NCBI RefSeq assembly: GCF_000005505.3
Contig: NC_016132.3
Span: forward strand, 5,642,001 to 5,706,000
Reading direction: 5' to 3'
Origin: Brachypodium distachyon
Lineage: Eukaryota; Streptophyta; Magnoliopsida; Poales; Poaceae
DNA: 64,000 nt
Positions 20,509 to 31,800 of the stretch are shown piece by piece (the first letter of the stretch is position 1; each line of letters opens with the position of its first letter). Made by a program: the position numbers and the translations under genes. The notes below the pieces were generated by a model. It made no database searches and was not told where the DNA came from. It saw nothing but the letters and a program-made list of their open reading frames with translations.

Positions 20509-21444
20509 CTAATCTTCATTATATTGACAAAGTTAATAAACTATAGTAGAAAATTGTAAACTTACCCGAACTAAAAGAACAAGTATTCTCCGTACGTACA
20601 TAAAAGGAAAAGAAAAAGGTTAGCCATATACATTCCTCTTCCCTTTGCGGTCTCCGATGACGAGCGCCGGCGAGCCTTCACCTTTCCTTCGCCATTAGGT
20701 AGTGTTGTGTTTGCATGAAAGATCAATCACACGAAGAGACACACGCACACACGCAATCAAATACTTTTAGGGCATATTTCTTTTTTTTCTCAATGTTACA
20801 ACCTTGACACAAACCATCAACGTTGCCTAGCAAACCAGCCACCAGAACCAAGTCTGACTAGGCGACTAGGACTCTAATATTGGCCTACTCGAACTCTAAC
20901 TAGTACGTACTTAGATTAACTTCAATTCTAAACTCACAAGGACTCTTTACTTGTCGTCTTCTATGCTCCCCTGATTTTGACTGGCCGGGGATTCACGACT
21001 TGTTGACTACATCAACGTATGCTTTTTTTCTAGACTCCTGGTCATATCTTCCGCGTGGGTTGCACTGTCCACACCTAAAGCAATACGTGCTAGCTAAACC
21101 CATAACTCCACAGAGTGACATGACCTCATTGAAGAGACCCAGCTTCACTGGTTACCGTCCCACTGCGCAGTTGAGTTTCCGTCTTTTCGCCAAGACACAC
21201 ATATGGCCATCCGCTGCCGTGTCTGCACGCACGTCTTCAGCCTCAGTGATACACCTCACCGGACAGCCCTTTGATCGTGACACACTTCCACTTCAACAGG
21301 GTCTCACACAGACGAGCATTTGGACACAACCACGACTTAGAGACTCTGAAATGGACGTACATACACAGCTTGACCAGATGTCGAGTACTTTCCGACGATT
21401 TGTATGATCTCCCGTTACTAGGAGATCGGCCCATTGTGACAATA
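20509..21444. other. gene-free stretch
   Basis: Intergenic sequence between a MITE and a GDSL remnant. Short frames on both strands show no domain. Confidence 0.45.
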
Positions 21445-21447
21445 GTC

Positions 21448-21672
21448 CTATCTGATCTGTTGCACGTCACTCTGCACGTCGATGACGAGGCGGCCATTGG
21501 AGCAGCGGCCGGTGGAGAAGCTGGAGCCGCAGGGAAGGCGCGTGACGGGGTTCAAGACTTCGTTCACTTTGAAGACGATGGGGTTGTTGCGGTGTCGGTG
21601 TAGGAGTTGCCGAAGCTGAAGATTCGCGAGGAGGAGGGACACACACTGTGCACAGCAGCTTGCTCATCATGG
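21448..21672 (-). pseudogene. GDSL esterase/lipase exon-1 remnant
   Basis: The minus strand encodes a diverged, frameshifted version of exon 1 of the GDSL gene at 26467-28095. In one phase it reads NNPIVFKVNEVLNPVTRLP and SNGRLVIDV, against NNPVVFAANSIFDPVTRPP and SNGRLIIDF in the intact gene. The GDSY catalytic-block region is present but in a shifted frame, and the signal peptide is shortened to MMSKLLCTVC. No later exons are present. It abuts the direct repeat at 21665-22113, whose partner lies beside the intact GDSL gene. Confidence 0.75.
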
Positions 21673-22113
21673 CGTGGTTCTGGGGGGCGGGAGGATGGAC
21701 AGCTTACGATTCAAACGGGGGCAGGACAGTATAGCGCACTCATGTCAACCCCAGTTTAGTTGCATCCGATGATCGGCCCGATCAGATCTGACATCTGCGC
21801 TCAGCAAGCTGAACATGGGTGTGACTTTGTCGGCTCCTGAGATGCTCTTTTTTAGTGAATGTCAAAAGCTCTTAATTAATGTGAGGGACTATCGGAGATC
21901 TTGCGCCAGAGTGGATCTCAGGGCTGCCGACGGCTGATGTCTACAGCTATGGGATGATACTTATTGAAATCATATCCGGGCGAAGGAATGCAGTGTCGTC
22001 CATGCTTTACTGTAGTTAGTTAGCAGAATATAAAGATCACAGTTTTGCCCTGTGAAAAGATCGCATGCGTTTATAGTTTCTTGTGACGTATACGACTGAA
22101 CAGCAAGAAGGCA
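21665..22113 (+). repeat. left copy of ~450-bp direct repeat flanking an SRK-like gene
   Basis: Similar along its length to 25643-26133 in the same orientation. Shared landmarks are CATCATGGCGTG, GAGGATGGACAGCTTACGAT, a kinase-exon remnant, and GTATACGACTGA. It differs by substitutions and small indels, so it is not recent. The two copies bracket the SRK-like gene 22887-25178. Confidence 0.8.
21881..21992 (+). pseudogene. SRK-like kinase remnant (left)
   Basis: About 110 bp match the kinase exon coding GTIGYLAPEWISGLPITHKAD and YSYGMMLLEIISGRRNA in the neighbouring SRK-like gene. A small deletion follows GCTGCCGA. Directly after the RRNA codons the sequence jumps to GTCGTCCATGCTTTACT, which in the intact gene lies in the 3' flank (25551 onward). 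An internal deletion of about 0.7 kb is therefore built in. Confidence 0.75.
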
Positions 22114-22886
22114 TTTCTGGTCCTAAAGATATACTACTCTTTCGGACCCATATTACTTGTCTCAAATCTGCCCAAACTGATCGGTCTTGGCTAGCGCATG
22201 AAGAGCCATACATTTGAGTTCACACATGTTGACTTGGCTAGCTTGACTTCCCCGTCACATGTGAGAAAGGGTGTTGAAGTGTATAAGTGGATTGCCTAGC
22301 TTTTTCCATTGGATCGGTCTTTTGGTTGTGTTGGCTGGCGTTTGAAGCTTGACAGTGCATCCCCCTCTTGAAGATTATTTTCTGCTTAAGAAATAGTTTA
22401 GGAGATTATTACCTGGCTTAACAAGTTCCAACCATGGCATCTTCCAGTCACAGTGGTTACCAGTACCATCATTGTCAGATGAGAGAGGAGACATATGGCT
22501 GCGCTCGATGTGGCCACGATATGTGACCGACCGGCGATTCTCAGACCGTGGCGGCGTCCCCACATGGCCTCCCCTCACCGTAACTAAACATTTCCCTTGT
22601 CAGCTAGTTCTTTCTCCAACCAAATGTGTGGCTCCAAAGCAACCAGCTAGGCTGAACAGCCTCTTTGGAAAGAACTCATGGTCCAGCACCAGCAAGCAAG
22701 TTTTCCAGTATGACTAGGACTTGCCAGGTTATAAAATCCACATATCTTGGCCTTAAAAGCAGGCCAACATTTTCCAATTGACTAGTAATGCTAGCCGGTT
22801 TTTCAGGGTTTCATTCTCCTATTTGACTGGGACTTGGAATATTAGGGCTAGAACATCCACATTGTTAGTGTAGGTCCTCTTACTAA
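22114..22886. other. promoter side of the first SRK-like gene
   Basis: No gene was recognised. A lone Stowaway-like end occurs near 22136-22160. Two weakly similar blocks, around 22702-22750 (CAGTATGACTAGGACTTG) and 22815-22865 (TATTTGACTGGGACTTGG), lie just before the start codon. Confidence 0.45.
22730..22736 (+). promoter_or_regulatory. candidate TATA box of the first SRK-like gene
   Basis: TATAAAA lies about 157 bp upstream of the ATG at 22887, a plausible distance for a plant promoter with a short leader. The assignment rests on position and motif only. Confidence 0.4.
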
Positions 22887-25178
22887 ATGGAGAAGGTAAG
22901 CAAGCGCCTGCACTTCTCAGCACTACTTCTCTGCTTGATCAAGGTCATGTCGTCTGCATGTAAACTCGTCCATGCAACAGATACTCTCCTTCCAGGCCAA
23001 TCTCTGAGTGGTAACCAGACCATACTGTCAAAACATGGTGCTTTCAAGTTGGGTTTCAATTGCCTATCCCCTCCATGTTATTTAGACTCTCCCTTTGGCA
23101 TATGGTACATTAACTCATCAACTTGTAGCCCTCTTCTAGTTTGGGTGCCTGTTGGAGATCTCCACGTGGTTAACCCTTGGTCCTGGTCATTTAACCTCTC
23201 AGAATCTGGAAACTTACACCTAACTGATGGTGGTTTACCTATTTGGTCATCGAGTGGTATGAAGAGTACATATAGTTCTGCACTTGCAATACTTCTTGAC
23301 AATGGAAATCTCATTATAAGAGATCAAGTGAATAGTTCCATAGTGTTTTGGCAAAGCTTCGATAACCCAATTGGTACAGTGTTGCCTGGAGGGTGGCTGG
23401 GATTTAGTAAGATCACTGGACTGAATACTTCCCTTGTTTCCCATTCAAGTTTGGGTGGATATATTCTGAAGATAAATGCAAGCCAAAGTAGAGGGTTTGT
23501 CGTCCAGAATAATTATTCAGAGAGTTTCAGGTATTCTGGCACTTTTCCAAGCTGGATGGGCATTCAAGAAGATGGAGACTCTTATCTCTCGTTCGATAAC
23601 ACAGATGTATATGTAAAGTTGGATGCTGAGGGTACTGTTAGTGCTGCTAAACTAGGGGGCTGTGGCTCTGTGCTGTGGTCTGCTCCAGATAGTCAGTGCG
23701 GCTTACATTCATGCTGTGGCCCAAACAGTATTTGCTTAGTGAGTCGATTTCACCGCCCTGAGTGCGAATGCTACGATGGTACCACTGCAGGCTGTTCGAT
23801 GGTACCGTCCTTAAATTGTCAATCTAGTGGTCCCGTTTCTTTCTATCCGATATACGGAGTCTATAAGTTTCCTGAGAATCCATGGTCAATAGAACTCATA
23901 GGCACCAGAAACTGTGAAGCTCTTTGTTTCAGTGACTGTTCCTGTACTTGTTATGCTTTCAACGGAACATGCTTACTGTGGTATGGGGAGCTGAAGAACA
24001 CGTTACTGCTTGATTATGGTTCAAATTTTTATCCTATGATTGATCAAACAGAAATTTTATATCCTATGTATGTTCGTTTGACCAACCAAGAAAAATCGGG
24101 TTCCAAGATTGAAATCGTTCTAACAGTGGTAGGTGTGTTAGCGGCAGTGCTCATCCTTACGTGTCTGGCTCTTTTGCTGGAAAGCCAAAAAAAGTTATTC
24201 ATGGATAGACCAGTGGATTCCAATAGCAGCCTCAGGATATTCTCCAATGCGCAATTAAAAAAGGTAACGGGCAGTTTCTCTGAAAAACTTGGAGAAGGAG
24301 GTTTCGGCTGTGTTTTCAAGGGGACACTTCCAGGGTCTTCTGTGGTGGCTGTCAAAAAGCTAGAAGACATTAGACAAGGGGAGAAGCAATTCCGAGCAGA
24401 AGTGCAGACCATTGGAATGATACAGCATATTAATCTTGTCCGTTTATTTGGGTTCTGTGCTGAAGGAAGTAAAAGGTTGCTGGTATACGAGTATATGGAG
24501 AATGGATCATTGAATTCTCATCTGTTTTCGAAGAGTTCTGCAAAACTAGTCTGGGAGCTCCGGTACCGTATAGCACTTGGAACTGCAAGAGGCTTGGCTT
24601 ATCTGCATGAGGAATGCAAGGATTGCATTATACACTGTGACATGAAGCCGGATAATGTACTTCTTGATGCAGAGTTCTGTCCAAAGATTGCAGACTTCGG
24701 TATGGCAAAGCTCCTTGGTCGAGATTTCAGCAGGGCACTGACAACAATGCGAGGGACCATCGGATATCTTGCGCCAGAGTGGATCTCAGGGTTGCCGATC
24801 ACACATAAGGCTGATGTCTACAGCTATGGAATGATGCTTCTTGAAATCATATCAGGGCGAAGAAATGCAGAGAAAATTAAGGAAGGGAAGTTTACTTACT
24901 TTCCCATCTTTGCTGCGGTCAAGGTGAATGAAGGAGATGTTATGTGCCTGTTGGATAGTAGTTTGGAGGGCGATGGCGATGTAGAGCAGCTTACCAGAGC
25001 TTGCAGGATTGCATGCTGGTGCATTCAAGATGCTGAGGATCAGAGGCCGATGATGGGGCAAGTTGTTCACATGCTAGAGGGTGTCATGGATGTCGAAGTA
25101 CCTCTGATTCCGAGGGCACTGCTTAGGTTTGTGGGCATGGAGGATTGCACTCGCTCAACAGACTTTTATACTCTCTGA
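22887..25178 (+). CDS. G-type lectin S-receptor-like Ser/Thr kinase, SRK copy 1 (763 aa)
   Basis: A single uninterrupted exon. Residues 1-30 form a signal peptide. A bulb-lectin domain spans ~31-165 (DTLLPGQSLSGNQT, LLDNGNLIIRD), followed by an S-locus glycoprotein region ~200-300 with a Cys cluster (CGLHSCCGPNSIC). A PAN-like region spans ~310-400, the transmembrane helix ~408-431, and the kinase ~464-735. The kinase has GEGGFG (469-474), Lys490, HCDMKPDN (583-590), DFG (603-605) and APE (629-631), so all catalytic residues are present. Cys replaces Arg before the catalytic Asp, making it a non-RD kinase, a class often linked to immune receptors. It probably acts at the plasma membrane as a receptor. 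The extracellular part is more diverged than the kinase compared with the two other copies here. The ligand is unknown. Confidence 0.92.
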   Translation: MEKVSKRLHFSALLLCLIKVMSSACKLVHATDTLLPGQSLSGNQTILSKHGAFKLGFNCLSPPCYLDSPFGIWYINSSTCSPLLVWVPVGDLHVVNPWSWSFNLSESGNLHLTDGGLPIWSSSGMKSTYSSALAILLDNGNLIIRDQVNSSIVFWQSFDNPIGTVLPGGWLGFSKITGLNTSLVSHSSLGGYILKINASQSRGFVVQNNYSESFRYSGTFPSWMGIQEDGDSYLSFDNTDVYVKLDAEGTVSAAKLGGCGSVLWSAPDSQCGLHSCCGPNSICLVSRFHRPECECYDGTTAGCSMVPSLNCQSSGPVSFYPIYGVYKFPENPWSIELIGTRNCEALCFSDCSCTCYAFNGTCLLWYGELKNTLLLDYGSNFYPMIDQTEILYPMYVRLTNQEKSGSKIEIVLTVVGVLAAVLILTCLALLLESQKKLFMDRPVDSNSSLRIFSNAQLKKVTGSFSEKLGEGGFGCVFKGTLPGSSVVAVKKLEDIRQGEKQFRAEVQTIGMIQHINLVRLFGFCAEGSKRLLVYEYMENGSLNSHLFSKSSAKLVWELRYRIALGTARGLAYLHEECKDCIIHCDMKPDNVLLDAEFCPKIADFGMAKLLGRDFSRALTTMRGTIGYLAPEWISGLPITHKADVYSYGMMLLEIISGRRNAEKIKEGKFTYFPIFAAVKVNEGDVMCLLDSSLEGDGDVEQLTRACRIACWCIQDAEDQRPMMGQVVHMLEGVMDVEVPLIPRALLRFVGMEDCTRSTDFYTL

Positions 25179-25416
25179 AAGACAAAGCTTTGAATAAGTA
25201 TTCAGAGCTCATTTCTCTTTTGTATTATCTAAATAGCACTTCTCCCTTATTTACCTTGGATCTGAATTGTAATCTCCCTGTCCTTAAAGACTTGTGATAT
25301 CTTACCTCTTTCTCCGCTGTCAGGACGGTTTGTCCATGCATATTCTGAACATACAGAACTGTAAATCCTATATATTGGTCTGAAACTGAGACAAAGATAC
25401 GAGGTGAATGAATTCT

Positions 25417-25503
25417 ACTCCCTCCGTCCAACAAAGGATGTCTCAATTTTGACCAAATTTGAATTTGGTCAAAATTGAGACATCCTTTGTTGGACGAAGG
25501 GAG
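25417..25503. mobile_element. Stowaway MITE, near-perfect palindrome
   Basis: An 87-bp element bounded by TA. The left arm CTCCCTCCGTCCAACAAAGG continues to a central AAATTTGAATTT and then the almost exact reverse complement. Only about one mismatch near the arm tips is visible. It lies about 240 bp behind the stop codon of SRK copy 1. Confidence 0.92.
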
Positions 25504-25642
25504 TAGTAGATTTATTTACTAGAACGATTATCCTGATGTTTGAAGCAATGTCTTCCATGCTTTACTGCAGTTCGTTAGCAGAATATTCTTTTTTCCCAAT
25601 TCACCCTACACTTAGTCTACAAATACATACTTGATACTTGCA

Positions 25643-26133
25643 GCATCATGGCGTGTTCGTGGGGGCCGGCGAGGATGGACAGCTTACGATTCAAACGGGG
25701 GACAGGCAGTGTATAGCGCATTCATGTCAACTCCAGTTTGGTTAATTAGTATAGTTGCATCCGATGATCCAATCCGATCTGACATCTGCGCAGCATGAAG
25801 AACATGGGTGTGACTTTTCGACCCTGTAAGATGTTCTTTTTCAGTGAATGTCAAAAGCTCTTAATGTGAGGGACCATCGGTGATCTTGCGGCAGAGTGGA
25901 TCTCAGGGCTGCCGATCGCACACAAGGTTGATGTCTACAGCTACGGGATGATACGTCTTGAAATCATATCCGGGCGAAGAAATGCAGTGTCGTCCATGCT
26001 TTACTTCAGTTTGTTAGCAGAATATAAAGATCACAATTTTGCCCTGTGTGAAAGAAAAAAATCAAATACGATTATAGGTTCTTGTGAATATCAATAGTAA
26101 TGACGTATACGACTGAGCAGTATGAAGGCATTT
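25643..26133 (+). repeat. right copy of ~450-bp direct repeat flanking an SRK-like gene
   Basis: Partner of 21665-22113, same orientation. It contains the same order of blocks: a GDSL 5'-flank-like segment, the chimeric kinase remnant, and the GTATACGACTGA end. It lies between SRK copy 1 and the GDSL gene. Confidence 0.8.
25866..25986 (+). pseudogene. SRK-like kinase remnant (right)
   Basis: About 120 bp encode a mutated GTIGYLAPEWISGLPITHKAD and SYGMMLLEIISGRRNA. It is fused directly to 3'-flank sequence GTCGTCCATGCTTTAC, exactly as in the left remnant at 21881-21992. Because the deletion joint is shared, it arose before the two copies were separated. Confidence 0.8.
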
Positions 26134-26466
26134 GATATAGTTCTGTATGCAACCTGGAATTTCCAGATTAAATCCAAAACTTCAGAACACAATTCCAACA
26201 CAAAGAGTGAGCGATTTCCAAAATAAACTCGGCGTCTCCATGTTACAGTTAGCATAAAACAATTAATCCGATTGTTAGGAATTTGTAATTTGCTGCTCAT
26301 AATTCAGAGTCTAATCTTAGGTGCTTCTCTGCTTCCATTTCTTCGGTTGCTTCCAATGCTCCTTATTTCAGAAAGTCCTTGGTTGGAGACATGGAGTCAG
26401 ACAGGCCCAAATCTACAATAGTTATCAGTCTGTGAATCCGATCAGCTCCTGCTTCCTTAGTCCTTA

Positions 26467-28095
26467 CTAACTGGAAACTGCTCTGTCCTGAAGAGGAGCT
26501 ATGTTGTCCAGCCAGCCGTTGGCGATATAGCCGTAAGCTGCCTCCGTCAGGTGGACGCCGTCCCAGAACAGACGAGCAGACGGTTTCTCGCAGAGCTTCG
26601 CACCTTCATCTCCACACCAAAGCGTCCCAGGCCCTCCGCAACAGATGTTAAGAACATCCTCTTCAAACCCTGCAAATTTGCAAGTTGCAACCACCAATAT
26701 TTAACCACCATGTCTTCGCAAATGGCCATAAGAAATTAAGAATGCAGGATATAGCTCTTCAACATTTCTGCTGTGGTGCTTACCAAACTTGCTAGGCGAC
26801 TCGACCATCTCCATGATGGGGCCGAAGAGGTCAGCATAGATGATCGTGGCATCCGGGTGCCTCTTCCGGAGCTTCTCCAGGGCCTCCTGCAGCAGCAAGT
26901 TGTGGTGCATCCCTAGCTTGTTGTAATCTTCAAGGCAACCGGTGGTAGAGTTGTATTTTGACGGGTCGGCGTGGGCGAACATGGCGAGAACCGGCGGTGC
27001 GCATCCCGATGGTATCATCCCGGGAACGACGAAACTCCTCACACCGTGGTTCATCAGCGTCTGTTACCAATGCCACAGCTAATATCAATATTGGAGTGCT
27101 ACTACATCACATTCTCTGTTTTAAGGCTTCAGTTTGGTAACTTGCTACGCATTTCTTACTTTTCGAGGTGCTAGTACATTGTTTACTGACCTCAATGGCC
27201 TTGGAGATGGTGCCGACGACATCCGGAACGAATGACATGATCTCCTGCAGGCTCTTCACGGAGATTGAGAAGTGGTAGTCGTTGATCCCGAATTCACCCA
27301 CGAAGAAGAGGGATCTGCCGAAGAACTCCTCGCACTCTGCGTCCCAAAATTTGTCACTCTGCAGGTAGAGCGGCTAGGTGCGTATCCAAACCACTGTTGT
27401 AGCTTTGACTAGAGGAGAATCAAGAACAACCTTGGGTTGTGCGGCAGATAGAAGGCTTTGACTAGAGGAGAATCAAGAACAACCTTGGGTTGTGCGGCAG
27501 ATAGAAGGCTTGAGCGAGTCGAACCACTCCAGCTGCACGCCCAGGCTGGTGTTGAGCGGGAACTTGCTCTGGCTATGGAAGAAAGCGGCGTCGAGAGCGG
27601 TGGCGCCCCCGACGGCGAAGTTGGCGCCTCGACGGAAGCTCCCGTTGTGCGCCAGGGACGGCGGGAGCAGCGGCAGGCCCAGGCCCTGAGCTGCGAGAGA
27701 CCGAGCAGAGGAACAAGTTAAACAATTACTACTAACGATTAACAGTTGAGTTGACCGCCTCAATCAAGTTTGATCTCTCCAGATCAGGAGAGTTCATTGG
27801 GGATTGGAAGTTTACCGACGAAGTCGATGATGAGGCGGCCGTTGGAGTTGCGGCCGGTGGGGCGGCCGCCGAAGAAAGCCGAGCCGTAGGGAGGGCGCGT
27901 GACGGGGTCGAAGATGGAATTGGCGGCGAAGACGACGGGGTTGTTGCCGGTGTCGGCGTAGGAGTCGCCGAAGCTGAAGATGGAGTCGTACGGCCGGATC
28001 CGGACGGACAGCGCGCCGGGGGCTGCTGCCCGTCCCAGTCCCAGGTTCGCGACGAGCAGCAGGAGAAGCGAGACGGCGCAGCGGAAGTCTCTCAT
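26467..28095 (-). CDS. GDSL esterase/lipase (five exons, 370 aa)
   Basis: Exons on the minus strand: 28095-27816, 27690-27484, 27336-27191, 27060-26784, 26669-26467. All borders follow GT-AG and phases agree, giving 1113 nt. The start at 28095 (MRDFRCAVSLLLLL) gives a clean signal peptide. Block I is FSFGDSYADTGNN with the catalytic Ser; block II is FFVGEFGIND; block III lies around VPGMIPSGCAPP; block V is FWDGVHLTEAAYGYIANG with the Asp-x-x-His pair. These secreted SGNH-fold hydrolases cleave ester bonds in lipids, cutin or acetylated sugars; the substrate cannot be read from sequence. A 53-bp tandem duplication covers the end of exon 2 and its donor site. An exon-1 remnant of a paralogue lies at 21448-21672. 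Confidence 0.9.
27402..27507. repeat. 53-bp tandem duplication across an exon-intron border
   Basis: 27402-27454 and 27455-27507 appear identical. The copy at higher coordinates holds the true end of GDSL exon 2 and its GT donor. The other copy lies in intron 2 and carries a decoy of the exon end and donor. Confidence 0.92.
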
Positions 28096-28834
28096 CTTCG
28101 TGTGGCTGTTGGGAGGAACTTGGGAATGGACAAGATCGCACATGGTTACTGTCAGACTAAAATTGCCCCGAATTGAGGGGAATCGTATAAATTGCAAAGT
28201 CCTAATACATATGCTTGAAATCGGGTATCTAATCCTCTGTAAATGCACATGCAGCGGAAAGGCCTAATTATGGTTTCCATAGCTCCAATGGCTTCGGATC
28301 TTGAGGTCAACCCCAACGCTCATCTCTGGCCGCAGGCCAACACGTAGCGCAGAAACAGCCACACATTCATGTACTGACATGTCCAATAGTTTGGTACTTT
28401 GGTGTCCTCTCACAAGGGGGGAAATGAAGAGGAGTTTGATTGGCCAATTACAGGTAGAACAGTTCCCTGTTTATGCAAAAGTACAATCATACTGTGATTT
28501 TTCTGCAAACGGATCATATACTCTCTCTTTTCTTTAGGGATCATATACTTGTTTTTCCACAGCACATGCTCACACTTGTTCTCTTTCAGTTGAACATACG
28601 AGAAAAGTAATCTTCTTGCAAAATGTTCAGAGATCAGACAACGGTTTTCTTTGCTCGGAGATCAGCAGTGAGCAGGTACTGCATACAGAAATAATTTCAA
28701 CAATTCCGCATGGCAAGGTGTTACAATTGCGTAACAAGTAAATCTTAAGACAAAAGAATCATACAGTACCGTCAAAACATAGAACTTTCCTTGCTCCTAC
28801 CCTTGCAAAGTTGGACTATAGATACTTAGGGAGC
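28096..28834. other. intergenic stretch between GDSL and LRR receptor genes
   Basis: Contains the presumed promoter of the GDSL gene and the 3' flank of the LRR receptor gene, both of which are on the minus strand. Nothing else was recognised. Confidence 0.5.
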
Positions 28835-31800
28835 TCAAGGGGCTGCAGATGAGCTTTCTGCCTTGTTCCGAGCTTCCGCCACTGGAGTTGAGGCCTCTGT
28901 CGAGGGCCGTGTCCCAGTGTCGTTCCTGCCCACCTCTTCAAGCATCCTCACCATGTCCGACATCTTAGGCCGCCGTTCTGGAGTCCTTGAGACGCACGCC
29001 ATTGCAATCTGGAGCATCTCCACCATCTCCTCCTCAATGTTAGGGTACCTCATCAGCTCACCGTCAAACACTTCGGCGGTCCACTCCTCTCGGACAACGG
29101 ACTGCACCCACCTGACAAGGTGGACTACCTCATTGCCCCCGCCAGTTATCTGAACGGGTGACTTGCCGGTGAGGAGCTCGAGTATGAAGACACCAAAGCT
29201 GTAGACATCAGAACACTGCGTCGATTTCCTTGTGTCGGTGATCTCAGGAGCGCAGTATCCTAGAGAACGAGACCTTGCGGTTATCGGGTTCATCAGTGAT
29301 GCCAAGCCAAGGTCAGAGATGCAGCCATATTGCTGGCTGTTTAGGAAGACATTTGAGGCCTTGATGTTGCCATGCACGAATTTCCCATTGTTCGCAGTGT
29401 GAATGTGTGAGATCCCTCTTGCTGCACCCAGGGCTATCCTTACCCTGGTTTCCCAGTCCAATGGTGTTCTGTCCAGACCCCTCTTTCCTGCATGGGGAAA
29501 ATGGCAAGATGAATGTCATTCAATTTTGATATAAAAAAAGTGCAAATGGCTTATGCTTGTGAACTGATCTCATATCAGATGAGAAGAAAAATTATCTGCA
29601 TTGCTGTCACAAGCTCACAGCAGAACTATATATTCACATCAGAAATGCTTGTGTGGCAAACAAAGCCAACTGTTCCTAGACTGAAAGCACCTAGTATTAG
29701 CTCTACTTCTCCATCAGAGTACTGATGCATCTAACCGTGGTCCTCCTCTGGTCCTTGATTCTGATAGTGAACTGAGGGGAATTGGTTATGATAGTGAACA
29801 CCTACGCCACTATTTGTTGCATTTATCTTTGAAATCTGTTTTTTTTCTTTTACCAATTTCGTGTGTCTGTCCCCATTTCAGTCTCATTCCTTGCAAATAT
29901 CACAGTGACAGGTAGGCAACAAAGCTCTTTCTTATAAAAAAGAAGAAGTCTCAAGGTAAAATTACTAATGAGTTAAGTATGCAACGTGAAATCTGAATTC
30001 CAGGACTTTGGTAATTAAGTTCTTTGGTAACAAGATGGCACGATTACCATAACATGATTACTTGACGAAACAAATATTCTCATGCTACTCCATCGGCCTT
30101 GACATGACTAGCACCATACACCAAGCATGCGAGGCTGTTGAAGGCTTTGAATGCACATGCAAATAAAGTAAGTCAATGCAGCTAAGCATGGTGTGGACGC
30201 TTGAAGACTACCATTCGGCTATAGTGAAGAAAACAAGAAGTTTTTGATATGGAACAAGAATCCAAGTTGAAGTATAGGAAAATAGAATATGCTGCTCTTG
30301 GTGAAGCAAGTGTGATCAATGGATCGTGGTATGCTGAAGATAAACCTTTTAGACAAGGAAAGTACTCCAAGTATTCAAGCAAGACTTTTTTTATCTAAAC
30401 TGAAATGAACAGTAAAAACAATGAATGATGAAATTTTATCAAAGAAGTAAAAAAAAAACCAATAGAATCAAAACTGAGGAAGTACAAACCAGAGCTGTTT
30501 CTACAAAAACCATGCGCTGGTAGAAAATTAGCAGCCCCGTGCCTTAACAGTAATCATTAACAACGGAAGAATAAGGGTCCATAATGTATCTGTTAGCCTT
30601 TCTATACTTCACTAATTCTATCACTAGCACATCCTAGTTATCCACCCTGCTATGCAATCTGACAAAGTCAACAGAACTTTGTTGAGATAAACTAGCTGCT
30701 TAGTTATCTATTCTAACATCTCACCCCTTTCCAAACTAAAAGCAACCTCAGACCTCCATGCCATCAGAACATCACATGCTAGTATAAATCACCATCCTTC
30801 TCAACTGCGACAGCTCCTAAATCCTAGAAAAAAGTATTTCTTCAATAGCACTTCTATCATTATCATGTTGCGGGACCATGCTAATCTTGTCAATACCGTT
30901 CCAATTTTATGGGATGTCTCCGATGGGACCACTCTCATTATCATCACCGTTTAGAGTTCTAACAAACAATGGCATTTACTCTCAAACAACTAAAAATTGC
31001 AATGTCCATCAGCCCATATTAAAATTGTGAAAGCAGCATCAAGAATGCAGAGCAAGAACCATACCATGAAGCATGTTGGATACACTTCCCCTGCTGTAGT
31101 AATCGTACACAAGCAGCTTCTCGTCCTTGGAGTAGTAGTATGCCCGGAGCTCCGCCACATTGTCATGCCGAATCCGACCAATGAGCTCCATCTGCTGTTC
31201 AAACTCACGTCGCCCAGCACTGACCTCCTTTAGCCTCTTCACCACCACCGTCGTGGCGTCCTCCAGCAACGCCCGGTAAGCCGTACCGAACGCTCCCTTC
31301 CCAAGAACCTCGGCTGAGGCATGGAGAAGGTCCTCCAAATCAAACGCCAGCGACGGGCCCTCGAAAAACACCAGCCGGTTGCCGTCCCCAGCCTTGCCGG
31401 TCACTGCCTTGGACTCCGGCGACTCCCTCCCCTTCTTCTCCCCGCCCTTCCCGGACACCACCCGGCTCCCCTCCTCGCTATCCCGCCTGTTGCAGAACGC
31501 TATCAAAAGCACCGCGACGACGGCGAACAACATGACACACCCACCGACGACGATGGCAAGAATGACCGCCTCGCTGAGCCGCGGCCGCTTCTTGGAGGGC
31601 GCACCGGCCGCAGGCGGCGACAGCGACGGCGGCGCTTCCGCCGGCGACACAGGCGCCGACCGCGTCATACTGTTCCCGGCGAACGCCGCCTCCGCGAACC
31701 TCAGTAAGGACTTGGGCACGGGGCCGTCGAAACGGTTGAAGGACAGGTTGAGAAACTGGAGCTGCGGGAGGCCGAGGTCCGGGACGCGGCCGGAGAGCGA

